30,069 nt of DNA, taken from positions 1 to 30,069 of the forward strand of contig CAJJRX010000026.1 of the NCBI GenBank assembly GCA_905194315.1. The letters run 5' to 3'. Positions 30,021 to 30,069 of this stretch are shown piece by piece. The position numbers and the translations under genes are program-made. The DNA comes from an uncultured Sutterella sp. (lineage in GTDB: Bacteria > Pseudomonadota > Gammaproteobacteria > Burkholderiales > Burkholderiaceae_F). The notes below the pieces were generated by a model. It had not been told where the DNA came from and made no database searches. It worked only from the letters and a program-made list of their open reading frames with translations. The first letter of the stretch is position 1. Every line of letters starts with the position of its first letter.

Positions 30021-30069
30021 TGGAGCGGGAAACGAGTCTCGAACTCGCGACCTCAACCTTGGCAAGGTT
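30021..30069 (-). tRNA. tRNA-Gly (anticodon GCC), partial
   Basis: Only the 3' part is inside the window, read on the minus strand: encoded CCA (30021-30023), acceptor 3' strand CCCGC, the T arm with GTTCGAG, and the anticodon arm up to GCC (30061-30063). The 5' half lies beyond the right edge. Assignment rests on the anticodon and overall similarity to betaproteobacterial tRNA-Gly(GCC). Confidence 0.9.

Overview
The window reads as a chromosomal segment of a betaproteobacterium of the order Burkholderiales, most like the gut-associated Sutterella/Parasutterella group. That placement is an inference from protein character (a NikR with a histidine tail, paired NhaD-type antiporters) and from gene orders that are recognisably burkholderial but have pieces missing. 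No sequence search was run. I see no prophage, insertion sequence, integrase or CRISPR array.

Layout, plus strand (1-10,091). An exported lipocalin-like (MoaF/PadC-type) protein is followed by an Rrf2-family regulator, under a promoter carrying two matching 23-bp dyads; the regulator has no normal start codon. Next come an MhpD-like hydratase of the fumarylacetoacetase family and a HAD-IB phosphatase. A polar amino acid binding protein and its permease follow, each apparently transcribed separately and with no ATPase gene. Then come rpsO-pnp, tpiA-secG, tRNA-Leu(GAG)-tRNA-Gln(CTG), and nikR.

Layout, minus strand (10,167-30,069; listed left to right, so transcription runs the other way). There is a compact three-gene ABC importer of the nitrate/sulfonate/taurine type and two tandem 471-residue NhaD-type antiporters. 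These are followed by pncB and nagZ, then recO, era, rnc, lepB and lepA, and then the fatty acid synthesis cluster fabF, acpP, fabG, fabD, fabH. A periplasmic rhodanese, rpmF and the 3' half of a tRNA-Gly close the window.

How the genes work together. fabH, fabD, fabG, acpP and fabF supply initiation, malonyl loading, keto-reduction, the carrier and elongation of type II fatty acid synthesis. lepA-lepB-rnc-era-recO is the familiar translation/secretion/RNA/repair cluster. nagZ (cell-wall recycling) and pncB (NAD salvage) sit downstream of it. rpsO-pnp is the classic S15/PNPase pair.

The most notable points are: (1) the Rrf2 regulator with ACG where ATG is expected, next to a paired-operator promoter; (2) repeated losses from conserved gene neighbourhoods, namely plsX and yceD around rpmF-fabH, pdxJ-acpS between recO and nagZ, and nuo after tpiA-secG-tRNA-Leu; (3) a structured leader and palindrome in front of acpP and long structured leaders elsewhere; (4) the NikR His-Asp tail encoded by a hexanucleotide repeat; and (5) the tandem antiporters. 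I did not find a clearly new multi-gene defence or metabolic system. The best candidate for undescribed biology is the small Rrf2/lipocalin module at 231-1268.
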